Assembly: GCF_020179425.1 (NCBI RefSeq) | Contig: NZ_JAILYM010000011.1 | Location: 16,101-80,100 of the forward strand | Direction of reading: 5' to 3' | Length of the DNA: 64,000 nt | Origin: Novosphingobium percolationis | GTDB lineage: Bacteria; Pseudomonadota; Alphaproteobacteria; Sphingomonadales; Sphingomonadaceae | The notes under the pieces: model-generated | Told to the model about the DNA's origin: nothing | Seen by the model: only the letters and a program-made list of their open reading frames with translations | The model's database searches: none | Position numbers and translations under genes: made by a program | Part shown: positions 27,010 to 35,751 of the stretch, piece by piece | How positions within the stretch are numbered: the first letter of the stretch is position 1 | How the letters are laid out: every line of letters starts with the position of its first letter

Positions 27010-28164
27010 ATGGACCTCAACTTCCTGTCTTGTCCGCGCATTATTTGCAAAGCGGGATCGCTGTCCCAAGTCGGTGACCTCGTCTGCGAGCTGGGAGGCA
27101 GCCGAGTCCTGCTCGTCACCGATCCTGGCATTGTGGCTTGTGGATTTTCCGAACAGGCCATGTCCAGCCTCGGTGCGGCAGGCATCGCGGTCGAGATTTT
27201 TGACCGCGTAGCAGCAGATCCGCCCATGGCAATCGTCTCGGAAGCTGTTGGATTCGCCAAATCGTTCGGAGCCGACGCAATTATCGGCCTAGGTGGAGGA
27301 AGCTCCCTCGATACGGCCAAGGTGGTCGCGCTGGCAGCGGCGAGCGGCCAGACTATCGACGGCATGATTGGTGTCGGCAAAGCAATCGGCCAAAGGCTTC
27401 CACTCATCCAGATTCCCACAACCGCCGGCACTGGCTCGGAAGTGACGTCGGTTTCCGTCTTGACCAGTGCCAAACAGGAAAAGCTGGCTGTTTACGCGCC
27501 GCAACTGCTTCCAGACATTGCGCTGCTGGACGCAGCGCTTACACTCGGCATGCCTCGCAAGATCACGGCAGCGACCGCACTCGATGCCATGGTCCACGCC
27601 ATCGAGGCTTCGACGAGCAGGACTCGCAAGAATTTGATTTCCGACGGTCTGGCAGACAAGGCCCTTTCGCTCCTGGGGCAAAACTTGCCGCGCGTCCTCG
27701 ACACCCCATCGGATCTAGCCGCACGCGAAGCAATGTTGCTGGGCGCAACCCTTGCAGGCATGGCATTCATCAACGCCAGCGTGGGTTCGATCCATGCACT
27801 ATCGTACCCGCTGGGAAGCCATTTTCACGTGCCGCATGGACATGGCAATGCTCTGGTTGCTGCACCAGTGATGCGCTTCAATCTGGTAGTCGCAGAAGCT
27901 GAATACGCGCATCTTGCCAAGGTATTCTTGCCGAATCGGACCTTTGCAAGCAACGCGGAGGCTGCCAATAGTCTCATTTCGGCAATGGAGGAAATGTTCG
28001 CAGCGAGCGGTCTGGAAACGCGGCTATCGCAGCTGGGCATTTCTGCCGATGCCGTTCCGGCGATGGCGCGCGAAGTCACCACGGGACTTACTCGCCTGAT
28101 AGCCAACAATCCTTGCGACATGTCTTATGATGATGTCGTGTCACTATACGAAAACGTGCTATGA
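27010..28164 (+). CDS. Iron-containing (group III) alcohol dehydrogenase
   Basis: The 384-residue protein is a group III NAD(P)-dependent dehydrogenase. It has the nucleotide-binding GLGGGSSLDTAKVVAL, PTTAGTGSEVTSVSVL, the metal-site DAMVHAIEA, and HALSYPLGSHFHVPHGHGNAL with the remaining metal-binding histidines. A role in oxidising the hydroxy acid released by the hydrolase, such as 6-hydroxyhexanoate, to the oxo acid is suggested by its neighbours. The stop overlaps the next start as ATGA. Confidence 0.93.
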   Translation: MDLNFLSCPRIICKAGSLSQVGDLVCELGGSRVLLVTDPGIVACGFSEQAMSSLGAAGIAVEIFDRVAADPPMAIVSEAVGFAKSFGADAIIGLGGGSSLDTAKVVALAAASGQTIDGMIGVGKAIGQRLPLIQIPTTAGTGSEVTSVSVLTSAKQEKLAVYAPQLLPDIALLDAALTLGMPRKITAATALDAMVHAIEASTSRTRKNLISDGLADKALSLLGQNLPRVLDTPSDLAAREAMLLGATLAGMAFINASVGSIHALSYPLGSHFHVPHGHGNALVAAPVMRFNLVVAEAEYAHLAKVFLPNRTFASNAEAANSLISAMEEMFAASGLETRLSQLGISADAVPAMAREVTTGLTRLIANNPCDMSYDDVVSLYENVL

Positions 28165-29369
28165 CCTCGGGTCCCCTCACAGGAATCCGTGTCGTTGACC
28201 TCAGCCGTGTTCTCGGCGGACCATACTGCACGCAAGTTCTCGCCGACTACGGCGCCGACATCATCAAGATCGAACCACCTCAAGGAGACGAGACGCGAGG
28301 ATGGGGCCCTCCATTCAAGGATGGTCTCAGCGCCTATTTTTCGGGCGCAAATCGCAACAAGCGATCGATCGGCATCGACGTTGGCAAGCCCGAAGGACGC
28401 ACGGTCGTGCTCAAGCTGCTGGAGAGCGCGGATGTGCTGGTCCACAACTTCAAGAGCGGGACTTTGGAAAAATGGGGGCTGGGCTACGATCAAGTGCTTC
28501 AAGCGCTGTTCCCGAAGCTTGTCCTTTGTCATGTGACGGGCTTCGGCGCTGACGGTCCCCTGGGCGGACATCCGGGTTATGACGCGGTGGTCCAAGCAAT
28601 GACCGGATTGATGAGCATCAACGGCGACCCCGGAAACGGGCCGGTCCGTATGGGCACTCCGGTGGTTGATATCGGGACCGGCCTTATTGCCTGCAATGCA
28701 ATCCTTGCCGCATTGATCGAGCGCGGCAGATCGGGGCTTGGCCAGAAAATCGAGGTTCCGCTCTACGACTGTGCGATCAGCATGCTGCATCCTCAGGCCG
28801 CCAACGCCCTGATGTCAGGCAAAATTCCGGTAGCAACGGGCAACGGACATCCGAACATCGTGCCTTATGACATGTTTGAGACGCGCACCGGAAAGATCTA
28901 TCTTGCCGTTGGCAACAATGGCCAGTTCGCCAAACTTTGTGCAGTTTTGAAACGCCCGGATATTGCCGTGGACGCCCGCTTCGTCGATAATGCCGCAAGA
29001 ATCGCGCATCGCAGGGAACTTGGCGAGTTGCTGACGCAATGCCTTGCCGAGCTTGAGGCCGAAACTCTCGAACATATGCTGCTGAATGCCGGCGTGCCGA
29101 CAGGCGTTGTGCGCAACGTGAGCGAGGCGCTGGCGCATCCCCATACCATTCACCGAAACATGGTGGTGAAGATGGGCAATTACAGCGGCACGGGAATTCC
29201 GGCACTGTTCGGCCGGACGCCCGGGTCTATCCGCAGTGCACCGCCAAGCTTCGGGCAGGACAGCCGGTGCATTCTGCTTGAATCTGGGTACAGCGAAGCT
29301 CAAATTGCACAGATGGAAGAGCAAGCCATAGTGTTTGGTGCAGGAGAGAACGAAACTGGCCAGGTTTGA
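28161..29369 (+). CDS. CaiB/BaiF class III CoA-transferase
   Basis: The 402-residue protein belongs to family III CoA-transferases, which move CoA between carboxylic acids. Visible features include TGIRVVDLSRVLGGPYCTQVL, VLVHNFKSGTLEKWGLGYD, CHVTGFGADGPLGGHPGYD and VVDIGTGLIACNA, which fit this fold and its catalytic Asp region. The start ATG at 28161 overlaps the alcohol dehydrogenase stop. In the proposed pathway it would activate adipate or a similar acid to its CoA thioester, replacing an ATP-dependent ligase. Confidence 0.93.
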   Translation: MTSGPLTGIRVVDLSRVLGGPYCTQVLADYGADIIKIEPPQGDETRGWGPPFKDGLSAYFSGANRNKRSIGIDVGKPEGRTVVLKLLESADVLVHNFKSGTLEKWGLGYDQVLQALFPKLVLCHVTGFGADGPLGGHPGYDAVVQAMTGLMSINGDPGNGPVRMGTPVVDIGTGLIACNAILAALIERGRSGLGQKIEVPLYDCAISMLHPQAANALMSGKIPVATGNGHPNIVPYDMFETRTGKIYLAVGNNGQFAKLCAVLKRPDIAVDARFVDNAARIAHRRELGELLTQCLAELEAETLEHMLLNAGVPTGVVRNVSEALAHPHTIHRNMVVKMGNYSGTGIPALFGRTPGSIRSAPPSFGQDSRCILLESGYSEAQIAQMEEQAIVFGAGENETGQV

Positions 29370-29430
29370 AATGGCCGATCTCGACTGAGATTTTTCCAAT
29401 CACCATGCGCTCTGGGTTGGGGGGTGAGCC

Positions 29431-30309
29431 ATGAATGATCTAATTCCGCCAGAAGATATCACGAAATGGATTCCTGGACGCAAAACGATCGACAGCACTG
29501 CACAAGGCTGGCGCGGATTAACATTAATGGGTTATCGTTACGCTGGCCTCGAAGTCGAGATTCCGCCGATGCGGGATTATATGATCGTGGTCTATCAAGA
29601 CGCCGATACCAGCATGCGCCGTCGTTGCAATGGCCCTTGGCAAACCGAGAAACTTCGGCCGGGCTCCATTTCCCTGCTCACACGGGGTGAACAATCGACG
29701 TGGCAATGGGACGATGCGATCAACGTCAGGCATATCTATCTTGGCCATAGTGCGATCAGCGAAACCGCTGCCCAAATATTTGACCGGGACCTCGCGAGCA
29801 TCGATATTGCAGACCGTGTTTGTACGACGGATAATATGATCCAATTCTGTCTAAATATGCTTGAACAGGAATACAGTGGTTTTGGAGTAGGCGAGTGCCT
29901 CTTCATTGATGCATTACGAACGCAACTTGCAGTCCACCTGATCAGAAACTATGCTGATATTGCAATAAAGGAAACTCATATTGGTACTTTAGGATCAAAT
30001 TTGCGGAAGGTGGTTTCAGAGTACATCGAGGAATCGCTAGGCGATCGAATTCATCTCGAGGATTTGGCATCGATCGCGGGATTAAGCCCGTTTCATTTTT
30101 CCCGAAGGTTCAAGCTCGAATTCGGCGTGACACCACATGCATTCGTAATTCAACGAAAAATTAAGAAAGCAAAGGCATTGCTTCTCAAACGGGATCTGCC
30201 TTTGAAAGCGATTGCGGCTGATTGCGGTTTCTCCGATCAAAGCCATATGAACAGAACATTCAGAAAGGTGTTAGGCATTACACCAGCGGAATATCGCCGA
30301 TCTGCCTAG
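29431..30309 (+). CDS. AraC-family transcriptional regulator
   Basis: The 292-residue protein has an unassigned N-terminal sensing region and a standard C-terminal pair of HTH motifs (IHLEDLASIAGLSPFHFSRR and LPLKAIAADCGFSDQSHMNR, ending ITPAEYRRSA). The TAG stop at 30307-30309 lies within the CTAG that abuts the IS701 element, so insertion occurred exactly at the stop without changing the product. It closes the catabolic cluster and probably responds to the substrate, alongside IclR. Confidence 0.93.
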   Translation: MNDLIPPEDITKWIPGRKTIDSTAQGWRGLTLMGYRYAGLEVEIPPMRDYMIVVYQDADTSMRRRCNGPWQTEKLRPGSISLLTRGEQSTWQWDDAINVRHIYLGHSAISETAAQIFDRDLASIDIADRVCTTDNMIQFCLNMLEQEYSGFGVGECLFIDALRTQLAVHLIRNYADIAIKETHIGTLGSNLRKVVSEYIEESLGDRIHLEDLASIAGLSPFHFSRRFKLEFGVTPHAFVIQRKIKKAKALLLKRDLPLKAIAADCGFSDQSHMNRTFRKVLGITPAEYRRSA

Positions 30310-31741
30310 CACTACTTTGGCAGAAATGTGATTTTGGGGATTCCCCTGACGTCGAATGCGTGATTCATGGAGAGCCAGCTTTGACGGAGGCTGGCGATGG
30401 GCGAGAACTGGCAGGCAGACTTGGAGCGGTGGCTTGGCCCGTATTTGGAGGGGCTGGGGAACAAGACAGGACGTCGGATGTGTCCGGCCTATATCGCCGG
30501 CCTGATTGGGCCGGGTGATCGCAAGAGCATTCAGCCCATGGCGGCCCGGTCGGACGCGGTCGCTTATGACCGGCTGCATCATTTCATCGGTGCCGGCCTG
30601 TGGGACAGCGCCCCGCTGGAAGCGACCTTGTGGAGCCAGGCGGACGAACTGGTTGGCGGTGACGACGCTTGGCTGATCATCGACGACACCGCCCTGCCGA
30701 AGAAGGGCAAGGCGTCAGTGGGTGTCGCACCCCAATACGCCACGGCGCTGGGCAAGAACGCGAACTGCCAGACGCTGGTGTCAGTGACGTTGGCCTCCGG
30801 CGAAGTTCCACTCATGCTGAGCTTGCGTTTGTTCCTACCGGAAAGCTGGACGAGCGATGTTGGGCGGATGGACAAGGCCGGCGTGCCTGCTTCCTTGCAG
30901 GAATATCGCACGAAGCCAGAGATCGCGATCGAGGAGATCGATCGCGTTATCGCGGCCGGGGTGCGCTTCGGCTGCGTGCTGGCCGATGCCGGTTATGGGT
31001 TGTCCGCTCCGTTCCGGCAGGCACTGAGCGAGCGCGGCCTGTGCTGGGCCGTCGGCATCCCCCCGGCACCAGAAGATCTACCCGGCCGACGTGCAACTGA
31101 TCTTTCCGGTCGCTGGTCGCGGGCGGCCCCGGGTGCGGCACGTGCCGGACGTCAAATCCCGGGCCGCACACACCATGCTCGAAGCCGCGAAGTGGCGTCA
31201 GGTTAGTTGGCGCAAGGGAACGAAGGGACGCCTAGCCGCACGCTTTGCCGCCGTGCGTGTGCGCATCGCCGACGGAGCTCCCCAGCGGATCGGCTCCGCC
31301 GGAGCCCAGCACATGCCGGGGGAGGAAGCCTGGCTGGTGGGCGAGCATCGCTCGAACGGCGAACGCAAATGCTATCTCTCGAACCTGCCCGCCGGCACCC
31401 CGGTCAAGGACCTGGCCGGCGCAATCAAAGCGCGCTGGATATGCGAGCAAGCTCATCAGCAACTCAAGGAAGAGCTCGGCCTGGATCACTTCGAGGGCCG
31501 GTCCTGGACCGGACTCCACCGCCACGCTTTAATGACCATGATGGCCTATGCCTACCTCCAAAGCCGCCGGATCGCTCAGGCGGGACGGAAAAAAAAGAGT
31601 CCTTGGCCCGCCGCCGCAACCCACACTGCCAGCAGTGCGCCAAGCCATTCTTGACCACCTGTCACGCTCTCCACCGCCCCAATGTCCTCGCTGCGGATGC
31701 CTCTTGAACGCAAGGTCAACCAAACTTCTGCCAAAGTAGTG
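30310..31741. mobile_element. IS701-family insertion sequence
   Basis: The element is 1.43 kb. Its ends are perfect inverted repeats (CACTACTTTGGCAGAA at 30310 and its complement ending at 31741). Each end is flanked by CTAG (30306-30309 and 31742-31745), the preferred 4-bp target of this family. The transposase gene is frameshifted twice. Because family members target CTAG, identical flanks do not prove a single simple insertion. Confidence 0.9.
30397..31739 (+). pseudogene. IS701-family transposase, frameshifted
   Basis: The N-terminal part is typical (AYDRLHHFIGAGLWD; WLIIDDTALPKKGKASVGV; CVLADAGYG with catalytic Asp residues). At a run of six C at about 31059-31064 one extra C shifts the frame; with five Cs the sequence would read on as RHQKIYPADVQL into the frame starting near 31070 (WRKGTKGRLAARFAAVRVRI; LDHFEGRSWTGLHRHA). 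A run of eight A at 31589-31596 then separates that frame from a C-terminal GPPPQPTLPAVRQAI. The first change looks like a mutation; the A-run could be a slippage site. Confidence 0.8.
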
Positions 31742-32648
31742 CTAGGGTCTCGGCCTTTGCATACCATTCGTGCCCCGCAGGGAGGTCCCCAAGCTCGATG
31801 TGGACAGCGCCCAACAAAGTGCATGGTCTATAGTCGCTTGAGGTCAGTTGATGCGCTTCGCTTGCCAGTGCCTTCGCCTCGTCGAGGCGGCGCAGGTCAC
31901 GCATTGCTCCGCCACGCGTTGTCGCCAAGGCCGACCTAAGTTTGGGATTTGATCCGACCTTTGCCAAGGCCGCGTCGGTCAGACGCAAAGCTCGCTCCGG
32001 TTCACCAGCCTTACGCCAATGCCCGCTCGCATTCACGGCATTCCAGGGATCACCGCTGCTTTCCCATGCTTTGGTCAGGGCTTCGGCTTCCAACGCATGC
32101 CAGGCTCTCTGCAGTTCGTCGGTCCAGCAGTAATCGGCCTCGGTCTTGAGCCATGCGAGGTCCTCGACAGTGAGGCGTTGCCCGGTGGCGACCTGCCTGA
32201 GTAGCGCCATCACGCGCCGATAATCTTCGCTTTCGATATATCCCACGCCGAAGCGTTGCCGCAGTTCCTTGGCCTCTCGATTTCGACGGAGGGCGGGGTC
32301 ATTAGCCATGGCGGCGAAGGTTGCCTTGACCGCAGCGGCTCTGGCATCAGCGCGTTCCGCCAATTCTGCCGCATCCTTCACGGCCTTGACCGAAGCCTCT
32401 TCAATGCGCGCGGCTTGCTCCTGCTCGGCCGCGGCCTGAAACTCTCCCAGGGTTGCCTTACCGTCCGTCAAGGTGACGAGTGCATGCAGGCCGGTCGTGG
32501 CGAGAAACTGCCGCTGTAGCGTGGCCACCTGCTCGCCTGCATCGATCCTCAAGAGAATCCCGTTTAACCGGGCGCCCAGTTGAGTGGCGCCGGGGAGGTC
32601 CTCAAGAAAATAGCGTTCCGCTAGGTCCGTGTGGTGAGATCGTGTCAT
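31716..32648 (-). CDS. TPR-repeat protein, C-terminus altered by IS701
   Basis: The 310-residue product is helical, with a coiled, charged middle (QEQAARIEEASVKAVKDAAE) and TPR-like units near the C-terminus (PERALRLTDAALAKVG; RLDEAKALASEAHQL; GDLPAGHEWYAKAE). The last 10 codons lie in the IS701 right end, so the native C-terminus is probably missing. The ATG is at 32648. Gene content around it (nuclease-like fusion, toxin-antitoxin) suggests a conflict-related island, but I do not recognise the exact family. Confidence 0.65.
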   Translation of the reverse strand: MTRSHHTDLAERYFLEDLPGATQLGARLNGILLRIDAGEQVATLQRQFLATTGLHALVTLTDGKATLGEFQAAAEQEQAARIEEASVKAVKDAAELAERADARAAAVKATFAAMANDPALRRNREAKELRQRFGVGYIESEDYRRVMALLRQVATGQRLTVEDLAWLKTEADYCWTDELQRAWHALEAEALTKAWESSGDPWNAVNASGHWRKAGEPERALRLTDAALAKVGSNPKLRSALATTRGGAMRDLRRLDEAKALASEAHQLTSSDYRPCTLLGAVHIELGDLPAGHEWYAKAETLALLWQKFG

Positions 32649-32829
32649 TGCCCTATTTTACGCTCGCGGTCCTGCGCGCCGAGGATATCTTCACTTCCGA
32701 CATCGTGCGACTTTCTATGTGGCACGCTGGCCTTTTGGATCTCTTAACATCTCAAGGCGAGCTCGTCGTATGGCCGTGAGCCTATTGCCTGCTGTTGACA
32801 TGATGCTGGAAGAAAAGGAGCTCGGCGCC

Positions 32830-34104
32830 ATGCAAAGTGAATCGACCATCCGCCGCCTGCATGTCCCGGTATTGCGACCCGAAGACGTGATCCATCACCT
32901 CGGATCTCCAACGCATTGGCAGCCAGGTCGTTCTGCCAAATCGGTGGCTGATCTCTGGTTTTCTGTGAACGGGCTTCCGCCTTCAGTGAAATCGGCTCTC
33001 AATCATGACCCCGCGTTCAAGGGAGCTACATTGGTCGATGCGTTTTTTGAGCGCCCGGTCGACCTTGGTGATGGTCAGCGACCGAGTCAGACCGACCTCA
33101 TGGCGATCCTTCGTCTTAATAGGCACCTTGGTGTTCTGGCCGTCGAGGCGAAAGTGGACGAGACTTTCGGCCCGACAGTCCAGGAGTGGCTTTCAGAAGC
33201 AAAAGGGGATGCGACCGCACGCCCGGCACGCCTGGAGCGGCTATGCCGAAATCTCGATCTCGATCCGGCGACGGTCGGGAAAATTCGATACCAACTCATT
33301 CACCGCACGGCCTCCGCAGTCATCGAAGCCCAACGCTATTGCGCGCGCGATGCAGCGATGATCGTTCAGAGCTTTTGCCCGAAACGCTCTTGGTTTGACG
33401 ACTACCGGGCCTTTGCCGAGGCCATGGGTTTTCCAGATGCGCCAGTCGGCGCAATCACTCCGGCAAAGGTCTGCGACGGCGTTGCGCTGCGGATCGGATG
33501 GGTAGCGGAGCCAAACGGAGGGGCGATCAAGCGGCTCGGGACGGCACGAACCGTTCCTGCGCTCACGGAATTGGGCCGGGTACAGCTGTCGAAATCCTTC
33601 TTCATGCGTGACATGCTCTATTCGGAAGTGGCCATGGTCCACGGGCTCAACAACGCGCCCGATGACCCGGACCTAGCCATTAAGGCGGGCAAGCGGCTGT
33701 GCGAGGACCTGCTCGAGCCACTGCAGGATCAGTGGGGGCGGATCGCGATCCGCTCGGCTTACCGCTCGTGCGAGGTGAACGGCTTCTGCAACGAAATGCA
33801 GCGCAAGAAGAAGGCTGGCTACACCTGCGCGTCCAACGAGAGCAACTACGCCGGACACATTTGGGATCGCCTTGACGCCGGAGGCTGCTTGGGGGCGATG
33901 GCCTGCGTAGTCGTTCCCAGTTTCTGGGCGAACAATCAGGAGCCAGGTGATTGGCGGATCCTGGCGCGATGGATTCACGAGAATCTGCCTTATTCGACGC
34001 TGTATTTCTTTCCGACCTATTGGGCGTTCAACATCGGCTGGCATGAGCGGCCCGAACGGACGATCAAAAGCTATGCGGAGCCGGCAGGCCTATTCACGCC
34101 TTAA
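32830..34104 (+). CDS. Fusion of a DUF6946/PD-(D/E)xK-like domain and an M15-like peptidase domain
   Basis: The 424-residue protein seems to have two parts. The N-terminal region (about residues 15-205) has HWQPGRSAKSVADLW, then SQTDLMAIL followed by AVEAKVDE and QLIHRTASAVIEAQRY, matching my recollection of DUF6946. The order D89...E106-x-K108 also fits the active site of PD-(D/E)xK nucleases. The C-terminal region (about residues 220-424) has RIAIRSAYRS, NYAGHIWDRLDA and FNIGWHERPE, reminiscent of zinc D,D-peptidases of family M15. The ATG at 32830 is preferred because AAGGAG lies 9 bases upstream; in-frame GTG and ATG starts at 32719 and 32770 have no such site. Both domain calls need profile searches. 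Confidence 0.6.
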   Translation: MQSESTIRRLHVPVLRPEDVIHHLGSPTHWQPGRSAKSVADLWFSVNGLPPSVKSALNHDPAFKGATLVDAFFERPVDLGDGQRPSQTDLMAILRLNRHLGVLAVEAKVDETFGPTVQEWLSEAKGDATARPARLERLCRNLDLDPATVGKIRYQLIHRTASAVIEAQRYCARDAAMIVQSFCPKRSWFDDYRAFAEAMGFPDAPVGAITPAKVCDGVALRIGWVAEPNGGAIKRLGTARTVPALTELGRVQLSKSFFMRDMLYSEVAMVHGLNNAPDDPDLAIKAGKRLCEDLLEPLQDQWGRIAIRSAYRSCEVNGFCNEMQRKKKAGYTCASNESNYAGHIWDRLDAGGCLGAMACVVVPSFWANNQEPGDWRILARWIHENLPYSTLYFFPTYWAFNIGWHERPERTIKSYAEPAGLFTP

Positions 34105-34221
34105 GATGGAAAAGCGAACAGACGTAATCATGGAGGCAAGGTCGCCTGTCTCGGGTCGACGCCAAGTCAGCAATAGCTCGACCGCACCCTCCCTTGCGCA
34201 ATCAGCAAGCCTCCGTTAAGG

Positions 34222-34240
34222 CGTTACCTATTAGGTAACG
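34222..34240. promoter_or_regulatory. Palindromic operator of the toxin-antitoxin operon
   Basis: CGTTACCTA-T-TAGGTAACG is a perfect inverted repeat with 9-bp arms, 16 bp upstream of the toxin start. Its position and symmetry fit an autoregulatory site for the XRE domain of the antitoxin encoded downstream. Confidence 0.65.
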
Positions 34241-34256
34241 AAAATGAGCCATTCTC

Positions 34257-34592
34257 TTGGATATCGATTTTCGAAAGCGCAAGCTCGAGAAGACCTTCAA
34301 TGCGCAGGCAGAATTGCTCAAAGCCTATGGGACACCCATGGCCAAGGCGATCATGAAGCGCATGACGGTGCTTCGTGCTTCGCGCGACCTGAGTCTGGTG
34401 CCGGTTACGCCTCCCGAACGAAGGCATCAGCTGACCGAGCACCGGGACGAGCAGTTTGCAGTCGACTTGGTTCATCCCAAGCGACTGATTTTTGAAGTGA
34501 ACCATGATCCAATCCCTCGCAACGAAGACGGGGGAATCGATCTAACCAAGGTGACAGCGATAACGATCATCGAAGTGGTCGATTATCACTGA
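34257..34592 (+). CDS. HigB/RelE-type toxin
   Basis: This 111-residue protein resembles HigB-like killer proteins of the RelE superfamily, ribosome-dependent mRNA interferases. The N-terminal FRKRKLEKTFNAQAELLKAYG, a helical stretch, then RHQLTEHRDEQFAVDLVHPK and the C-terminal strand ITIIEVVDYH fit the family. The only sensible start is TTG at 34257, giving MDIDFRKRK. Its TGA shares a base with the next ATG (TGATG), the usual coupling in toxin-first HigBA operons. Confidence 0.7.
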   Translation: MDIDFRKRKLEKTFNAQAELLKAYGTPMAKAIMKRMTVLRASRDLSLVPVTPPERRHQLTEHRDEQFAVDLVHPKRLIFEVNHDPIPRNEDGGIDLTKVTAITIIEVVDYH

Positions 34593-35704
34593 TGGAGAAT
34601 GCAACGATGGCGACCGCAGCCAATCAGTTCCGACCGGACTATGCCGTTCCACCCGGCTGGATCCTCGAAGAACGCCTGGAAGTCCATGGCATGTCACAAG
34701 CTGAGTTCGCTCGGCGATGCGGGCGCTCGGCCAAGCTCATCAGCGAGATTATTGCCGGCAAGGCACCACTTGAACCGGAAACTGCAATCCAGTTCGAGAA
34801 GGTTCTCGGAGTTGACGCCGATCTGTGGCTCTCGATCGAGTCCGGTTACCAGCTCCATCGAGCCCGTGAGGCTGACGCAGCACGGGCAAAGGACGCTATC
34901 GCCTGGTCGAAGACATTCCCCATCAATGACTTGGTAAAGCGCCGCTGCTTCCCAAAGCCCGTCAATCCCGTCGACGCGGTCTCGAAGCTGCTTGCGTTCT
35001 TCGGCGTAGGATCGCTCGACGCTTGGAATAGCCAGTACGGCTTGGCGAAGGTTGCCTATCGGCACTCACCGTCGTTCAAAAGCAATGAAGTTGCGCTCGC
35101 GACCTGGCTGCGTCTCGGCGAACTCGATGCGGAGCAGCAGGAGTGTGCAGATTATAGCGAAACGCAGTTCAAGCTGGCGTTGAAGCAGATCCGTGCCCTC
35201 ACGCGTGAACCCGTCGAGCGAGCCGTTCCCCTTGTGCGCGCGCTCTGCAACGAGGCCGGTGTCGCAGTCGCTTTAGTGCCGCCGCTTGCAAAGACCGCGC
35301 TTAGTGGCGCCGCATGGTGGATTTCGCCTCGTAAGCCCGTGATCCAGCTCAGTGCACGCCATAAATCAGACGACCATTTGTGGTTCAGCTTCTTTCACGA
35401 AGCCGCGCACATTCTGCTCCACAGCAAGAAGAACGTTTTCGTCGATGACAAGTCGCGCGATGGCACCGACGAGGAAAAGGAGGCCGATGCATGGGCCTGC
35501 AACACTCTCGTTCCGACTTCCGCGTGGAGACAGTTCGTCGCAACCGAACCGCGCAGCGAACGGGCGGTTCTCGACTTTGCTGACAGCCAGGGTATCGCGC
35601 CAGGCATTGTCGTCGGCATGCTTCAACACAGCGGCATCTTGCCTTGGACCCATTTGAATGGCCTGAAGATCCGCCTCAAGTGGTCAACCGGCGCCGAGGA
35701 TTGA
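34592..35704 (+). CDS. XRE antitoxin fused to an ImmA/IrrE metallopeptidase domain
   Basis: The 370-residue protein joins a HigA-like HTH (ERLEVHGMSQAEFARRCGRS, then KLISEIIAGKAPLEPETAIQ) to a C-terminal ImmA/IrrE-type zinc peptidase domain with FFHEAAHILLH (His269, Glu270, His273) and EEKEADAWACNTLVP as the third-ligand region. Such fusions act as antitoxins or protease-controlled repressors. Being coupled to the HigB-like toxin and preceded by a perfect palindrome, it probably neutralises the toxin and represses the operon. Confidence 0.85.
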   Translation: MENATMATAANQFRPDYAVPPGWILEERLEVHGMSQAEFARRCGRSAKLISEIIAGKAPLEPETAIQFEKVLGVDADLWLSIESGYQLHRAREADAARAKDAIAWSKTFPINDLVKRRCFPKPVNPVDAVSKLLAFFGVGSLDAWNSQYGLAKVAYRHSPSFKSNEVALATWLRLGELDAEQQECADYSETQFKLALKQIRALTREPVERAVPLVRALCNEAGVAVALVPPLAKTALSGAAWWISPRKPVIQLSARHKSDDHLWFSFFHEAAHILLHSKKNVFVDDKSRDGTDEEKEADAWACNTLVPTSAWRQFVATEPRSERAVLDFADSQGIAPGIVVGMLQHSGILPWTHLNGLKIRLKWSTGAED

Positions 35705-35751
35705 GCGGTCGTGCGCCTCGCTCTGACGGGGCAACGCTCGAGCCGGCGGAT

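Noticed and set aside
15514..31741. Composite transposon made by IS1380 and IS701
   Set aside because: The two elements belong to different families with different ends and transposases, so they cannot mobilise the segment jointly.
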